Part shown: one piece after another, positions 37,351 to 46,922 of the stretch
Layout: every line of letters starts with the position of its first letter
Numbering within the stretch: the first letter of the stretch is position 1
Source: Pseudoclavibacter terrae
GTDB taxonomy: Bacteria; Actinomycetota; Actinomycetes; Actinomycetales; Microbacteriaceae
Assembly (NCBI RefSeq): GCF_008831075.1
Contig: NZ_WBJX01000001.1
Location: 186,001-250,000, forward strand
DNA: 64,000 bases
Reading direction: 5' to 3'
Program-made: the position numbers and the translations under genes
Notes under the pieces: generated by a model
The model's input: only the letters and a program-made list of their open reading frames with translations
Database searches by the model: none
What the model was told of the DNA's origin: nothing

Positions 37351-37397
37351 TGAGCTCGGCCGCGCCGCGTCGCGACACCCGGAGCGCGCCGAGCTCA
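37351..37397. terminator. Stem-loop terminator, convergent junction
   Basis: TGAGCTCGGC (37351-37360) pairs perfectly with GCCGAGCTCA (37388-37397); CGCG/CGCGC stretches extend the stem. It lies between transaldolase and the convergent tetR gene and is followed by TTT. Confidence 0.75.
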
Positions 37398-37497
37398 TTT
37401 CGCCTGCTGCTCAATCAGCGTGGCGGCGCAGGGGAGGGTCCGTAGTTTTCTCGCGAGGAGAACCGACGGGCTCTCCCCTTTCGCGTGCGTGCGCACG

Positions 37498-38196
37498 TCA
37501 GTGCGCTGGGGTCCCGCGATGGGCGGCTGGAAGCACGACGTCGTCGATGATGCCGATCAGGAAGTCGCGATCCGGAGACTGGCGCAGGATGAGCGTGCGG
37601 AACGCGGCCATGGCTGGCGCGATCATGCTCAGGGTGTCGAGGTTCACGTCTGCGGCGATCTCGCCGCGCGTGATCGCTCGCTCGAAGATGACGCGGTTCG
37701 CGGCTGCACGGGGAGCGACGATCGCCGCTTGCGCGGCGGCGGCCATCTCCGGGTCGCGCGCGATCATCGACACGACGCCGGTCATGACGTTGAGCTTGCG
37801 CTCGGCGTCGCGGATGTTCGGGGGGCGAACCAGGGCGATGAGGTCGCCCCGCAGGGTGCCCGTGTCGGGGAGCGCGTCGAGGTCGAGGTCCTTCGATTTC
37901 ATGCAGGCCACCGCATCGAGCACGAGGTTCGATTTCGAGGCCCAGCGACGGTACAGCGTGGCCTTGCCCGCCTTCGCCCGGGTCGCCACCATGTCGATCG
38001 TCATGCCCTCGTACCCCGTCTCGGCGAGCACGTCCAGTGCGGCCTCGAGGATGTCGGTGTCGCGCGTGTGGTCGCGCTTGCGTCCGAGCCGTGGCTTCGC
38101 TTCGCCGTCGGAATGACCCGATGCTGCTGCCGTCGCTGCCTCGTCTGGTGTCGCCGGCGCTTCGGGGGAGCTGTCGGCGAGGTCTGTCTTCGTCAT
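37498..38196 (-). CDS. TetR-family transcriptional regulator
   Basis: 232 residues: a 40-residue Ala/Glu-rich N-terminal tail, helix-turn-helix at about 50-95 (GYEGMTIDMVATRAKAGKATLYRRW) and a C-terminal TetR domain. ATG 38196 is preceded by GAGAGGCGG. Divergent from an MFS pump; inverted repeats in the 92-bp gap fit a TetR operator. It probably represses the pump. Confidence 0.9.
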   Translation of the reverse strand: MTKTDLADSSPEAPATPDEAATAAASGHSDGEAKPRLGRKRDHTRDTDILEAALDVLAETGYEGMTIDMVATRAKAGKATLYRRWASKSNLVLDAVACMKSKDLDLDALPDTGTLRGDLIALVRPPNIRDAERKLNVMTGVVSMIARDPEMAAAAQAAIVAPRAAANRVIFERAITRGEIAADVNLDTLSMIAPAMAAFRTLILRQSPDRDFLIGIIDDVVLPAAHRGTPAH

Positions 38197-38239
38197 CGAA
38201 ACCGCCTCTCGTCGTTGCACAGACTAGCCGTGCACATTA

Positions 38240-38276
38240 CGGAACTGAGTGTATCCGAAACCGCTCAGTCTCGGAT
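38240..38276. promoter_or_regulatory. Overlapping TetR-type operators
   Basis: CGGA-10-TCCG (38240-38257) and ATCCGA-12-TCGGAT (38253-38276) overlap, and ACTGAG/CTCAGT (38244-38269) is interleaved. The cluster covers the likely MFS promoter. Confidence 0.6.
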
Positions 38277-38288
38277 ATGGTGATGCGC

Positions 38289-39773
38289 ATGTCTGAATCC
38301 TCTGCACTCGCGACGGACCGCCGCCGCTGGTTGACGCTGGTCGTCGTCGGCCTCGCCCAGCTGATGGTCGTGCTCGACGCGACCGTCGTCAACATCGCCT
38401 TGCCGTCCGCGCAAGCAGACCTCGGCTTCTCCGATGGCCAGCGGCAGTGGATCGTCACGGCCTACTCGCTCGCCTTCGGCAGCCTCCTGCTCCTCGGCGG
38501 TCGTCTGTCCGACCTCATGGGGCGCAAGCGCACGTTCGTCATCGGGCTCATCGGCTTCGCGGTCGCCTCCGCCCTCGGTGGCGCTGCCCCGTCCTTCGAG
38601 CTGCTCGTCGCGGCGCGCGCCCTGCAGGGCGTCTTCGGCGCACTGCTCGCGCCGACGGCCCTCGCCGTCCTCACGACGACCTTCACGATCCCCAAGGAGC
38701 GCGCCAGGGCGTTCGGCGTCTTCGGTGCGATCGCTGGCGCGGGTGGAGCTGTCGGGCTGCTCCTCGGTGGCGTGCTCACCGAGGCGTTCGACTGGCGCTG
38801 GAACCTCTACATCAACGTCGCGATCGCTGCCGTCGCGCTGGTCGGCGCCTTCGTCTTCGTGCCGTCGATCGCCCGCACGGGTCCACGCCCCAAGCTCGAC
38901 ATCCCCGGAACGCTGCTCGTCTCCGCCGGCCTCTTCGCGCTTGTCTACGGCTTCTCGCACGCCGAGACCGACGGATGGGGTGCGCCGCTCACGTGGGGCA
39001 TGCTCGCCGGCTCAGTGGTGTTCCTCGCGGCGTTCGTGCTCTGGCAGACCCGCGCCGGGCATCCGCTGCTGCCGCTGCACATCGTCCGCGACCGCAACCG
39101 TGGCGCCGCCTACCTGTCGGTCATGATCGCGGGTGCCGGCATGTTCGGCATCTTCCTGTTCGTCACCTACTACCTGCAGCTGACGCTCGGCTACTCGCCC
39201 ATCCAGACGGGGCTCGCGTTCCTGCCCATGATCGCGATGCTCGTGCTCGCCGCACAGCTGGGCACGAACATCTTCGTGCCCCGCTTCGGCCCGAAGATCC
39301 TCGTGCCGATCGGCATGACGATCGCCGCGAGCGGCATGGTCCTGCTCACATTCCTGGACGCGACGAGCTCGTACGCGGCGCACGTCATGCCGCCGCTGAT
39401 GATGATCGGATTCGCGATGGGCACGATCATGCCGGCATCCATGCAGACGGCAACGCTCGGCGTCGACCGCGAGTTCGCGGGGGTCGCGTCGGCGATGGTC
39501 AACACCAGTCAGCAGGTTGGGGGCTCGGTGGGTACCGCGCTGCTCAACACGCTCGCCGCGACGGCCGCCACCGACTATCTGCTCGAGCATGGCCGGGATG
39601 CTGTCGGCGACGCCATGATCGCCAGCTACGCCGCCGCCTACTGGTGGGGTGGAGGCTTCTTCGCCCTCGGGGCCATCGTCTCCGCGTTGCTGTTCCGACG
39701 CCGGAACCAGGGGCTCTCACTCAGCCGGGAGATCGAGGCGGAAGACGCCGCAGAGCCGGCCCTTTCGCACTAG
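38289..39773 (+). CDS. MFS drug efflux transporter (DHA2, EmrB/QacA-like)
   Basis: 494-residue, 14-helix major facilitator. TM1 has MVVLDATVVNIALPSAQ with the typical Asp, GGRLSDLMGRKRTFV is motif A, and GAIAGAGGAVGLLLGGVL is motif C. It exports drugs by proton exchange. Start codons at 38277, 38283 and 38289 are all possible; I use the last as it follows a TATGGT box by seven bases and gives the normal N-terminus. Controlled by the divergent TetR gene. Confidence 0.9.
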   Translation: MSESSALATDRRRWLTLVVVGLAQLMVVLDATVVNIALPSAQADLGFSDGQRQWIVTAYSLAFGSLLLLGGRLSDLMGRKRTFVIGLIGFAVASALGGAAPSFELLVAARALQGVFGALLAPTALAVLTTTFTIPKERARAFGVFGAIAGAGGAVGLLLGGVLTEAFDWRWNLYINVAIAAVALVGAFVFVPSIARTGPRPKLDIPGTLLVSAGLFALVYGFSHAETDGWGAPLTWGMLAGSVVFLAAFVLWQTRAGHPLLPLHIVRDRNRGAAYLSVMIAGAGMFGIFLFVTYYLQLTLGYSPIQTGLAFLPMIAMLVLAAQLGTNIFVPRFGPKILVPIGMTIAASGMVLLTFLDATSSYAAHVMPPLMMIGFAMGTIMPASMQTATLGVDREFAGVASAMVNTSQQVGGSVGTALLNTLAATAATDYLLEHGRDAVGDAMIASYAAAYWWGGGFFALGAIVSALLFRRRNQGLSLSREIEAEDAAEPALSH

Positions 39774-39847
39774 TCCCTCCGGCTCCGGGTGCGCGCCTCG
39801 AGCGAGCACGGTCCGCGCGCACCCGGCGCATGCTCAGGTGTCTCAGG

Positions 39848-40150
39848 TCACCGCTCCTCGAGGTCGACGAGACGCACCTTGCCGACCACCGGCGCATCCA
39901 GTTCGAGCCCTTCGGCTTCGCGCACGGCCTTCTTGATGGGCAGGATGTAGGCGTCGTCGCTCGGGAAGATCGACGTGCGCCAGGTGGAGCCCCCGACCGT
40001 CGCTTCCACCCGCACCGAGCCGAAGCCGTGCGTGAAGCGCTCCGTGGCGGCCGCGATCCTGTCGGACGCGTCCTCGCTGAGGCTCACGAACGTCCACAGC
40101 TCACGCCGCTTGTCCCATCTCCACAGCGGATTCGAGAACGAGAACTCCAT
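39848..40150 (-). CDS. DUF1905 family protein
   Basis: 100-residue DUF1905 domain protein: FSNPLWRWDKRRELWTFVSL at the start and GGSTWRTSIFPSDDAYILPIKKAVRE in the middle are characteristic. The small beta-barrel family has no known function; it is often fused to or near YdeI-like proteins (one is at 23632). ATG 40150 starts the domain; the six extra upstream residues are not supported. Confidence 0.82.
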   Translation of the reverse strand: MEFSFSNPLWRWDKRRELWTFVSLSEDASDRIAAATERFTHGFGSVRVEATVGGSTWRTSIFPSDDAYILPIKKAVREAEGLELDAPVVGKVRLVDLEER

Positions 40151-40202
40151 GCGACCATGATCGCGCACGAGAGCGGCCGCGGCGAGGCCCCGGCGCGAAG
40201 GG

Positions 40203-41738
40203 CTAGTGCCCGCCGCCCGGCAGCACGTCGCGCATCCGCTGCAGGCGGGTCTCGCTCTCGGCGTTCAAGCCGATGACCTCCACGGTCGTGCCGTGCCTCT
40301 CGTACTTCTCGATGACGGCATCGAGCGCGGCGACGGTCGACGCATCCCAGACGTGCGCCGCGCTCAGGTCGATGACCACCCGCGCCGGGTCGGACGCGTA
40401 GTCGAACTGCGCGTACAGGTCGTTCGAGGAGGCGAAGAACAGCTGGCCCGTCACCGCGTACGAGGCGAGCGCGCCGTCATCCGACAGGGTCCGCCGCACG
40501 TCGACGACGTGCGCGACACGACGCGCGAAGAGCAGCACGGCGCACAGCACGCCGGCTCCGACGCCGATCGCGAGGTTGTGTGTCGCGACCGTCGCGACCA
40601 CCGTCACGAGCATGACCGCCGTCTCGCTGAGCGGCATCCCGCGCAGCGTCGACGGGCGGATCGAGTGCCAGTCGAACGTCGCCCAGCACACGAAGATCAT
40701 GACGGCGACCAGCGCGGCCATCGGGATGAGCGCCACCACGTCGCCCAGCAGCACCACGAGCAGCAGGAGGAAGACCCCGGCGAGGAACGTCGAGATGCGA
40801 GTCCGAGCACCCGACGCCTTCACGTTGATCATCGTCTGCCCGATCATCGCGCACCCGCCCATGCCGCCGAACAACGCGGTGATGACGTTCGCGGCGCCCT
40901 GCCCCCACGCTTCGCGGGTCTTGCTCGAACGGGTGTCCGTGATGTCGTCGACCAGCTTCGCCGTCATGAGCGACTCGAGCAGCCCGACGAATGCCATGGC
41001 GAGCGCAAACGGGAAGATGACCTGCAGCGTCTCGAACGTGAGCGGCACATCCGGCACGAAGAATCCGGGCAGGGTGCTCGGCAGCTCGCCCTTGTCGCCA
41101 ACCGTCGGAACGCTGAGCGACGCGAGCACCGTGATGAGCGTCAGCACGACGATCGCCACGAGCGGGGCAGGCACGACCGTCGTCAGCCGAGGCAAACCGA
41201 ACACGATGACAAGCGCGAGCAGAGTCAGCGGATACACGAGCCACGGGACCCCGAGCAGCTCCGGCACCTGCGCCAGGAACACGAGGATCGCGAGCGCGTT
41301 CACGAACCCGACCATCACCTGGCGGGGGATGAACCGCATGAGCTTCGCGACCCCGACCACGGCGAGCAGCACCTGCAGCACACCGGCGAGGAGCACCGCC
41401 GCGATCAGGTAGTCGAGGCCGTGCGAGGCCATGAGGGGTGCGATGACGAGAGCCACAGCACCGGTCGCCGCCGAGATCATGGCGGGTCGGCCGCCCAGGA
41501 TGGCGATCGAGACCGCCATCGTGAACGAGGCGAAGAGGCCCACCCGCGGGTCAACGCCCGCGATGACCGAGAAGGCGATCGCCTCCGGAATCAGCGCGAG
41601 CGCCACGACCAGGCCACCGAGCACCTCCACCTTGAGCAGGCGAGGGGAGCGCAGCGTGCGCAGCACCGACTGCCGCTCCTCGGGCGAGATGGCGACCGGT
41701 GCGGCCGACGCCGGTGCGGATGCGGGGGAGGAGGGCAC
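40203..41738 (-). CDS. SulP-family anion transporter with STAS domain
   Basis: 511-residue SLC26/SulP transporter. About 12-14 helices include GGLVVALALIPEAIAFSVIAG (kept in part) and GLFASFTMAVSIAILGGRP; GCAMIGQTMINVKASGARTRI is the conserved mid-region. A C-terminal STAS domain spans about residues 405-505 (VTGQLFFASSNDLYAQFD). Likely imports sulfate, bicarbonate or another anion. GTG start. No sulfur-assimilation genes are adjacent. Confidence 0.9.
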   Translation of the reverse strand: MPSSPASAPASAAPVAISPEERQSVLRTLRSPRLLKVEVLGGLVVALALIPEAIAFSVIAGVDPRVGLFASFTMAVSIAILGGRPAMISAATGAVALVIAPLMASHGLDYLIAAVLLAGVLQVLLAVVGVAKLMRFIPRQVMVGFVNALAILVFLAQVPELLGVPWLVYPLTLLALVIVFGLPRLTTVVPAPLVAIVVLTLITVLASLSVPTVGDKGELPSTLPGFFVPDVPLTFETLQVIFPFALAMAFVGLLESLMTAKLVDDITDTRSSKTREAWGQGAANVITALFGGMGGCAMIGQTMINVKASGARTRISTFLAGVFLLLLVVLLGDVVALIPMAALVAVMIFVCWATFDWHSIRPSTLRGMPLSETAVMLVTVVATVATHNLAIGVGAGVLCAVLLFARRVAHVVDVRRTLSDDGALASYAVTGQLFFASSNDLYAQFDYASDPARVVIDLSAAHVWDASTVAALDAVIEKYERHGTTVEVIGLNAESETRLQRMRDVLPGGGH

Positions 41739-41917
41739 GGCGGGTCCAGTCTCGAGGGTGAGGAAGCAGGAAGACCCGCGCGTCCAAGAGGGGCAGCGGA
41801 ATTCCAGGGCGGTGTTGAGGTCGTTGAGACCGCGGAATGACGACCATAGGTCCGCTGCGCGCGCCGAGCAAGGGCGCGCTCGTCCGCACGGGAGCGGCCT
41901 GGCCGTCGAGGCTCGGG

Positions 41918-42811
41918 CTAGGCGCCGACTCCGAGGCGGTCGAAGAGCTCCGCGTACCGGGCCTGGGTGCGCTCGATGATCCCGGACGGAAGCGCGGGCG
42001 GCTCACCCTGCTTGTCCCAGTTCGAGGACAGCCAGTCGCGGACGATCTGCTTGTCGAACGACGACAGCCGCTGCTTCAGGGGCAGCGCCGTGTCGGCGTA
42101 CAGCTTCGCGTCCCAGTAGCGTGACGAGTCGCTCGTGAGCACCTCGTCGCCGAGCGTGATCTCACCGTTGGCGGGATTGCGTCCGAACTCGAACTTCGTG
42201 TCGGCCAGGATCACGCCGCGCTGCTCGGCGATCGCCGACGCTTCGCGGAACACGCGCAGCGACCGGTCACGCAGGGCGACTGCATCGTCGAGACCCACGA
42301 GCTCGATCATCTTCTCGAAGCTGATGTTCTCGTCGTGCTCGCCCTGGGGCGCCTTGTAGGCCGGAGTGAAGATCGGCGCCGGAAGTCGGTCGCCGTCCTC
42401 AAGACCCGTCGGCAGTGCGATTCCGCACACGGTGCCGTGCTCGCGGTACTCGATGAGCCCCGAACCGGTCAGATAGCCGCGCACGACGCACTCGACGGGG
42501 AACATCTCGAGACGCACGACGCGCATCGACCGCGCCGCCACGTCGGCCGGGAGGCGGGCATCCCACCCCGACGGCTCGCGCAGGTGGTTCGGCACTGCAA
42601 TGCGGTCGAACCACCACCGGCTCAGAGCCGTGAGACGAGCGCCCTTCCCGGGAATGCCGGGCGACAGGATGTGGTCGAATGCGCTCACGCGGTCGCTCGC
42701 GACCACGAGCAGCACACGGTCATCGACCGGTGATTCGTACACGTCGCGCACCTTGCCGGACGAGACGTGCGACCACCCTTCGAGCGTGGGAGTCAGCGCG
42801 GCGCCGGTCAC
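41918..42811 (-). CDS. purC: SAICAR synthase
   Basis: 297-residue PurC, which joins CAIR and aspartate. HVSSGKVRDVYE near the start, FPVECVVRGYLTGSG and ILADTKFEFGRNP are signature regions. The GTG start overlaps the purD stop (GTGA), forming a purD-purC operon. Cytoplasmic purine biosynthesis enzyme. Confidence 0.97.
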   Translation of the reverse strand: MTGAALTPTLEGWSHVSSGKVRDVYESPVDDRVLLVVASDRVSAFDHILSPGIPGKGARLTALSRWWFDRIAVPNHLREPSGWDARLPADVAARSMRVVRLEMFPVECVVRGYLTGSGLIEYREHGTVCGIALPTGLEDGDRLPAPIFTPAYKAPQGEHDENISFEKMIELVGLDDAVALRDRSLRVFREASAIAEQRGVILADTKFEFGRNPANGEITLGDEVLTSDSSRYWDAKLYADTALPLKQRLSSFDKQIVRDWLSSNWDKQGEPPALPSGIIERTQARYAELFDRLGVGA

Positions 42812-44091
42812 GACTGCTGCTCGCGGGCCGCGAGCTCGGCGATGTCTGCGCGGTACTGCGCGCCGTCGACGTGGATGCGCGAGAGCCCCTGGTACGCGAA
42901 CGCCCGAGCCTCGGCGATGGTCGCGCCCGTGCCGACGACATTGAGGATGCGGCCTCCGCTCGTCACGAGCGTGTCATCGTCCCGCTGGGTCGTGGCCGCC
43001 TGCAGCACCTTCACGTTCGGCTCGGCCAGCGCATCCTGCACACCTGTGATGGTGCGGCCCGACTGGACGTCCTCCGGGTAGCCCTCGCTCGCGAGCACGA
43101 TCGTGACCGCCGCGTTGGCGGCGATCGCGAGCTCCTCCGGCAGGTGCCCGAGGGTGCCGGTCGCCGACGCGTACAGCAGCTCGGAGAGCGGCTGGCCGAG
43201 GCGCTCGAGCACGGCCTGCGTCTCGGGGTCACCGAAGCGCGCGTTGAACTCGATGACGCGGATGCCGGCGCTCGTCACGATGAGTCCGCAGTAGAGGAGC
43301 CCCGCGAACGGCGTTCCGGACGCGCGCATCTCGTCGACGACGGGCTTCGCGACCTGGTCGACGATGAGCTTCGAGAAGGCACGCTCGCCACCGAAGCGGT
43401 CGCCGAGGAACGGGACCGGCGTATACGCGCCCATGCCGCCCGTGTTCGGGCCACCGTCACCGGCGAGGAGGCGCTTGAAGTCCTGCGCGGGCGGGAGGGC
43501 GCGGACGTTGACCCCATCCGAGAAGACGAACTGCGACACTTCCTGGCCGTCGAGGAACTCCTCGACCAGCACGGGGCCGGCCGCGAGCCAGTGCTCGGCG
43601 TGGATGAGCGCGTCCTCGCGGCTCTCCGTCACCATGACGCCCTTGCCGGACGCGAGGCCGTCGGCCTTCACGACGTACGGAGCGCCGAACTCGTCGATCG
43701 CCGCCGCAGCCTCGTCGAGCGTCGTCGCGAGGCGCGCACCGCCCGTCGGCACACCGGCGCGGGACATGACGTCCTTCGCGAAGGTCTTCGAACCCTCGAT
43801 CTCGGCGGCGGCCTTCGACGGACCGAAGACGGGGATGCCCGCGTCGCGCAGCGCGTCGGCGACACCCGCGACGAGCGGCGCCTCCGGGCCGATGACCACG
43901 AGGTCGAAGCCCTCGTCCTTCGCGAACTCCGTCACGAGGGACGGGTTGTTCACGTCGAGCCTGATCACCTCAGACTCGGCGGCGATACCCGGGTTGCCCG
44001 GGGCCGTGACGATCGAGTGTGCGCGCTCGCTGTGGAGAGCGGCAACAATTGCGTGCTCGCGGGCACCGGATCCGAGGACGAGAATTCTCAC
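42808..44091 (-). CDS. purD: Phosphoribosylamine-glycine ligase
   Basis: 427-residue ATP-grasp enzyme PurD, which makes GAR from phosphoribosylamine and glycine. MRILVLGSGAREHAI, GPEAPLVAGVADALR, KADGLASGKGVMV and FNARFGDPETQ are typical. First gene of the purD-purC pair. Confidence 0.97.
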   Translation of the reverse strand: MRILVLGSGAREHAIVAALHSERAHSIVTAPGNPGIAAESEVIRLDVNNPSLVTEFAKDEGFDLVVIGPEAPLVAGVADALRDAGIPVFGPSKAAAEIEGSKTFAKDVMSRAGVPTGGARLATTLDEAAAAIDEFGAPYVVKADGLASGKGVMVTESREDALIHAEHWLAAGPVLVEEFLDGQEVSQFVFSDGVNVRALPPAQDFKRLLAGDGGPNTGGMGAYTPVPFLGDRFGGERAFSKLIVDQVAKPVVDEMRASGTPFAGLLYCGLIVTSAGIRVIEFNARFGDPETQAVLERLGQPLSELLYASATGTLGHLPEELAIAANAAVTIVLASEGYPEDVQSGRTITGVQDALAEPNVKVLQAATTQRDDDTLVTSGGRILNVVGTGATIAEARAFAYQGLSRIHVDGAQYRADIAELAAREQQS

Positions 44092-44334
44092 CGCACCAGC
44101 CTAACCGGGGACGACGGCTCCCGCTCCCGCGTGAACGCAGATGACCGGCCGGCGACACCCACGGCGCTTCTCTCGGCGTCTCGTCGCGCACCGGTCGCCA
44201 GGTTCGGTGACTGCGTCCCCGGATCACGGCGTCGGCGGAGCGAAAACGCCGAAGAGCCACCGAAGTTGGCAGCCCGCCCCGGCGAGGTGCGTCGCTCACC
44301 GACTCCGTGGGTGCGGCTGGAGCACAATGAGGAC

Positions 44335-44709
44335 GTGCCGAAACCCCGAATCGCTGACGCCGCTGGCCTCGGAGCCATCACCGCCTGGTCCGAAGCTCGC
44401 GCCCAAGGGCGCCCGACCCCTCGCGCCGATGCCGCGACTGCCGTCCGTTACACCCTGCAGGCCCTCGAGGACCGCGCGCCTGGAGCGAGCGTCGAGGTGC
44501 GCGTCCCGCCGTTCGGGGCCGTGCAATGCGTCGAGGGCCCGGGCCACACGAGGGGCACACCGCCGAACGTCATCGAGCTCGACGCCGACACCTGGCTCGA
44601 GCTGGCAACGGGCCGGACCTCATGGCGGGAGGCCTTCGACGCGAACCGCGTGCGCGCCTCCGGGACCCGCGCCGACGTCTCGGCCTGGCTGCCGCTCGTG
44701 CGCCGCTGA
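44335..44709 (+). CDS. Sterol carrier family protein
   Basis: 124-residue small protein of the actinobacterial sterol-carrier (SCP2-like) group; RTSWREAFDANRVRASGTRADVSAWLPL (in part SWREAFDANRVRASG) is typical. Probably lipid-binding; role unknown. The start is GTG 44335. A CACAAT box six bases upstream and no proper ribosome site suggest a leaderless mRNA. Divergent from purD. Confidence 0.8.
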   Translation: MPKPRIADAAGLGAITAWSEARAQGRPTPRADAATAVRYTLQALEDRAPGASVEVRVPPFGAVQCVEGPGHTRGTPPNVIELDADTWLELATGRTSWREAFDANRVRASGTRADVSAWLPLVRR

Positions 44710-44792
44710 GGGCCTCGTGCCGCGACTGGGCCGCCAGCTCGGCCACCGCGCATCCTGCGCGCACTCACCGGGAACTGCGCGACAATGGATGC

Positions 44793-45218
44793 ATGCTCCG
44801 CGAGAACGAACCCACGCCGCCGCGACCTGAAGGTGGTGCCGAACCGACGGCTGACCGCACGGTCCAAGCCGGCGGCGAGCTGGACGGCTACGAGGCCGAG
44901 TTCGCCGAGCTCATCGACGAAGACGAGGATGACGGCGTCCGGGAGATGGACGCGAAGGTGCACCGGGTCCCTCGCATGAGCAGCTTCCTGGTGCTCGGTG
45001 CCATCGTCGGCGTGGTGCTCGTGACGATCCTCACGTTCGCGTTCCCTCCCAACGAGGCGTTCACTCGCATCCAGGTGTTCGCGTTCCTCCTCGCATTCAC
45101 GGTGCCCGTCACGCTTGCACTCGGCGGGCTCGCCGGGTACATCGCGGGTCGGGTCTCCGCGAAGCAGTCGGTCGACGCGCGTCTCATTCGCGCCGACGAG
45201 CTCGAGAACCGCAGCTAA
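44793..45218 (+). CDS. Small two-helix membrane protein
   Basis: 141 residues: a 65-residue acidic cytoplasmic N-terminus (ELIDEDEDDGVREMD) and two membrane helices (about residues 68-88 and 98-122). I recognise no named domain, though such proteins often follow the sterol-carrier gene in this group. A GACAAT box lies exactly six bases before the ATG, suggesting a leaderless transcript. Confidence 0.7.
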   Translation: MLRENEPTPPRPEGGAEPTADRTVQAGGELDGYEAEFAELIDEDEDDGVREMDAKVHRVPRMSSFLVLGAIVGVVLVTILTFAFPPNEAFTRIQVFAFLLAFTVPVTLALGGLAGYIAGRVSAKQSVDARLIRADELENRS

Positions 45219-45325
45219 CCCCCGCACGGCCGCGGCAACCGTGGCCGTGCGCGCGCCTCCCTCCGGATCTGACTGGTGTTCACGGACCCAGTTCGTCGCG
45301 TCGTGACGATTCGAGGCGGGGGGTG

Positions 45326-45402
45326 TTGCCACTCAAGGTGACGTAGGACTGAAAATGCGGGCGGTGCGGCGGCGACGCTCCCCACGTCACCCTGACTGTC
45401 AG
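45326..45402. repeat. 77-bp palindromic element, GTGACGT family, copy 2
   Basis: Left arm TTGCCACTCAAGGTGACGT, right arm ACGTCACCCTGACTGTCAG; related to the element at 30560. In the junction between the convergent membrane-protein and ecfT genes. Confidence 0.8.
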
Positions 45403-45464
45403 CAAATGCTGTCAGGTCCCGGTCCGAGCCAGGTGCGGAAGAGCGCGAGGACCTCTCGGTTCGC

Positions 45465-46079
45465 TCAGTCGTCGAGGCCGCGTGCGCGGAGCGCGTCTGA
45501 CATGGCGTCGGCCCGGCGCAGCGCTCGCACGACGAGCGGCACGGCGAAGGCGCGGGGGCTGGCACGGCGTCCGCGTGCGTACTGCGCCTGCCTCGCGGTC
45601 TCTGCGAGCTCGGCGATGAGCGGCACCGCCCGCACGCCGAGTGCGAGCTGCAATGCGATTCGGTCGGGGTCCACGCCGACGCGTCGGAGCGGCCGGAGCA
45701 GCCACACGATGGCGTCGATCATGTCGCTCGTGCGGGTTGTGAGGCTGACGAGGGTGGCCGCGAGAAGCAGCGCGACGATGGATCCGACGACCCCCACGGC
45801 ACGGGAGAGGTCGGCGCTCCACCACTGGAAGGCGAAGATGCCGATGAGGAAGATCCAGGTCGGGCGCACGCCACGCCAGGCGTAGCGCAGGCTCAGGCGC
45901 GCGAGCGCGAACCCGAGCAGGGCAGTCGCGACCGCGATGCCGGCGGCGAGCGGCGACGCGATCGCGAGCACCGCTGCGCCGGCGGCGACGAGCGCGAGCA
46001 GCTTCGCCCCTGCCGGCAGCCGGTGGACGACGGATGCCCCCGGCACGTAGACCGCGAGCGGCGACGAGCGGTCAGCCAC
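45465..46079 (-). CDS. bioN: Energy-coupling factor transmembrane protein EcfT (BioN)
   Basis: 204-residue EcfT-type coupling subunit with about five helices. The C-terminal coupling region includes ARRASPRAFAVP and ALRARGLDD, matching the Ala-Arg-Gly motifs that contact the ATPase. Third gene after bioY and the ATPase, 90 bp behind the latter. Completes a biotin ECF importer. Confidence 0.9.
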   Translation of the reverse strand: MADRSSPLAVYVPGASVVHRLPAGAKLLALVAAGAAVLAIASPLAAGIAVATALLGFALARLSLRYAWRGVRPTWIFLIGIFAFQWWSADLSRAVGVVGSIVALLLAATLVSLTTRTSDMIDAIVWLLRPLRRVGVDPDRIALQLALGVRAVPLIAELAETARQAQYARGRRASPRAFAVPLVVRALRRADAMSDALRARGLDD

Positions 46080-46169
46080 GGGCTGTGCCCGGCGAGAGCG
46101 GGTGCCCCACAGCGCGCCCTTCGCCGTCGAGGCGGGCGTCCCAGAACCCCGTCTGCCGGGATGCGGGCC

Positions 46170-46871
46170 TCACAGTGCCCCATCCGCATCGATGGCGGCC
46201 CGGTACGCGGCGATGGCATCCGACGGCGACCCGTCGAAATGGATGCGCCCGTCGTGCACCACGAGCGCGCGATCGAACGTGCGGAGTAGGTCGAGGTCGT
46301 GCGTCACGAGGACCACCTGCTGCGGCAGGCGCGCGATGCGGGCCGCGATGGCGCGCGAGTTGCGCAGGTCGAGGAGGGTCGTGGGCTCGTCGAGGACGAG
46401 GATGCTCGGCTCGGTCACGAGGACCGCCGCGAGGGCGAGCAGCTGCTTCTGCCCGCCGGAGAGGAGATGCGCGGGGTGGTCGGCGCGGTCGGCGAGCCCG
46501 ACCTGCTCGAGCGCGTCGGCCGTCCGTGCGGCGATCTCTGCCTTGCTGAGGCCCCGCCGCCCGAGACCGAAGGCGACGTCCTCGCCGACGGTCGGCATGA
46601 TGATCTGCGAGTCGGGGTCGGTGAAGCAGAACCCCACGCGCCGTCGGACCTCTCGCCCGTCCCGCTTCGTGTCGAAGCCGTCGACGGACACCGTTCCGCT
46701 CGTGGGGAGCAGCAGCCCGTTGAGGAGTCTCGCGAGGCTCGACTTGCCTGAGCCGTTGGCGCCGATGATCCCGATGCGCTGCTCGCAGAGCACGACCGAG
46801 ATGTCGTCGAGCACCCACCGCAGTTGGGCGCCGTCGCCGAACGCGACGCTCACGCCGTGCAGCTCGATCAT
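46170..46871 (-). CDS. bioM: ECF transporter ATPase (BioM)
   Basis: 233-residue ABC ATPase: Walker A GANGSGKSSLARLL, signature LLSGGQKQLLALA, Walker B ILVLDEPTTLLDL and switch His in LVTHDLDLL. It powers the biotin ECF importer with BioY and BioN. It starts 51 bp after bioY. Confidence 0.92.
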   Translation of the reverse strand: MIELHGVSVAFGDGAQLRWVLDDISVVLCEQRIGIIGANGSGKSSLARLLNGLLLPTSGTVSVDGFDTKRDGREVRRRVGFCFTDPDSQIIMPTVGEDVAFGLGRRGLSKAEIAARTADALEQVGLADRADHPAHLLSGGQKQLLALAAVLVTEPSILVLDEPTTLLDLRNSRAIAARIARLPQQVVLVTHDLDLLRTFDRALVVHDGRIHFDGSPSDAIAAYRAAIDADGAL

Positions 46872-46922
46872 GCGCAGCCCCCGTTCATCGGGCGGGCGTG
46901 AGGGGATGCGGGAGCCGAGCGG

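Noticed and set aside
41739-41917. Cys-containing leader peptide before the SulP gene
   Set aside because: An open stretch with two Cys codons is in frame with SulP but has no start codon of its own.
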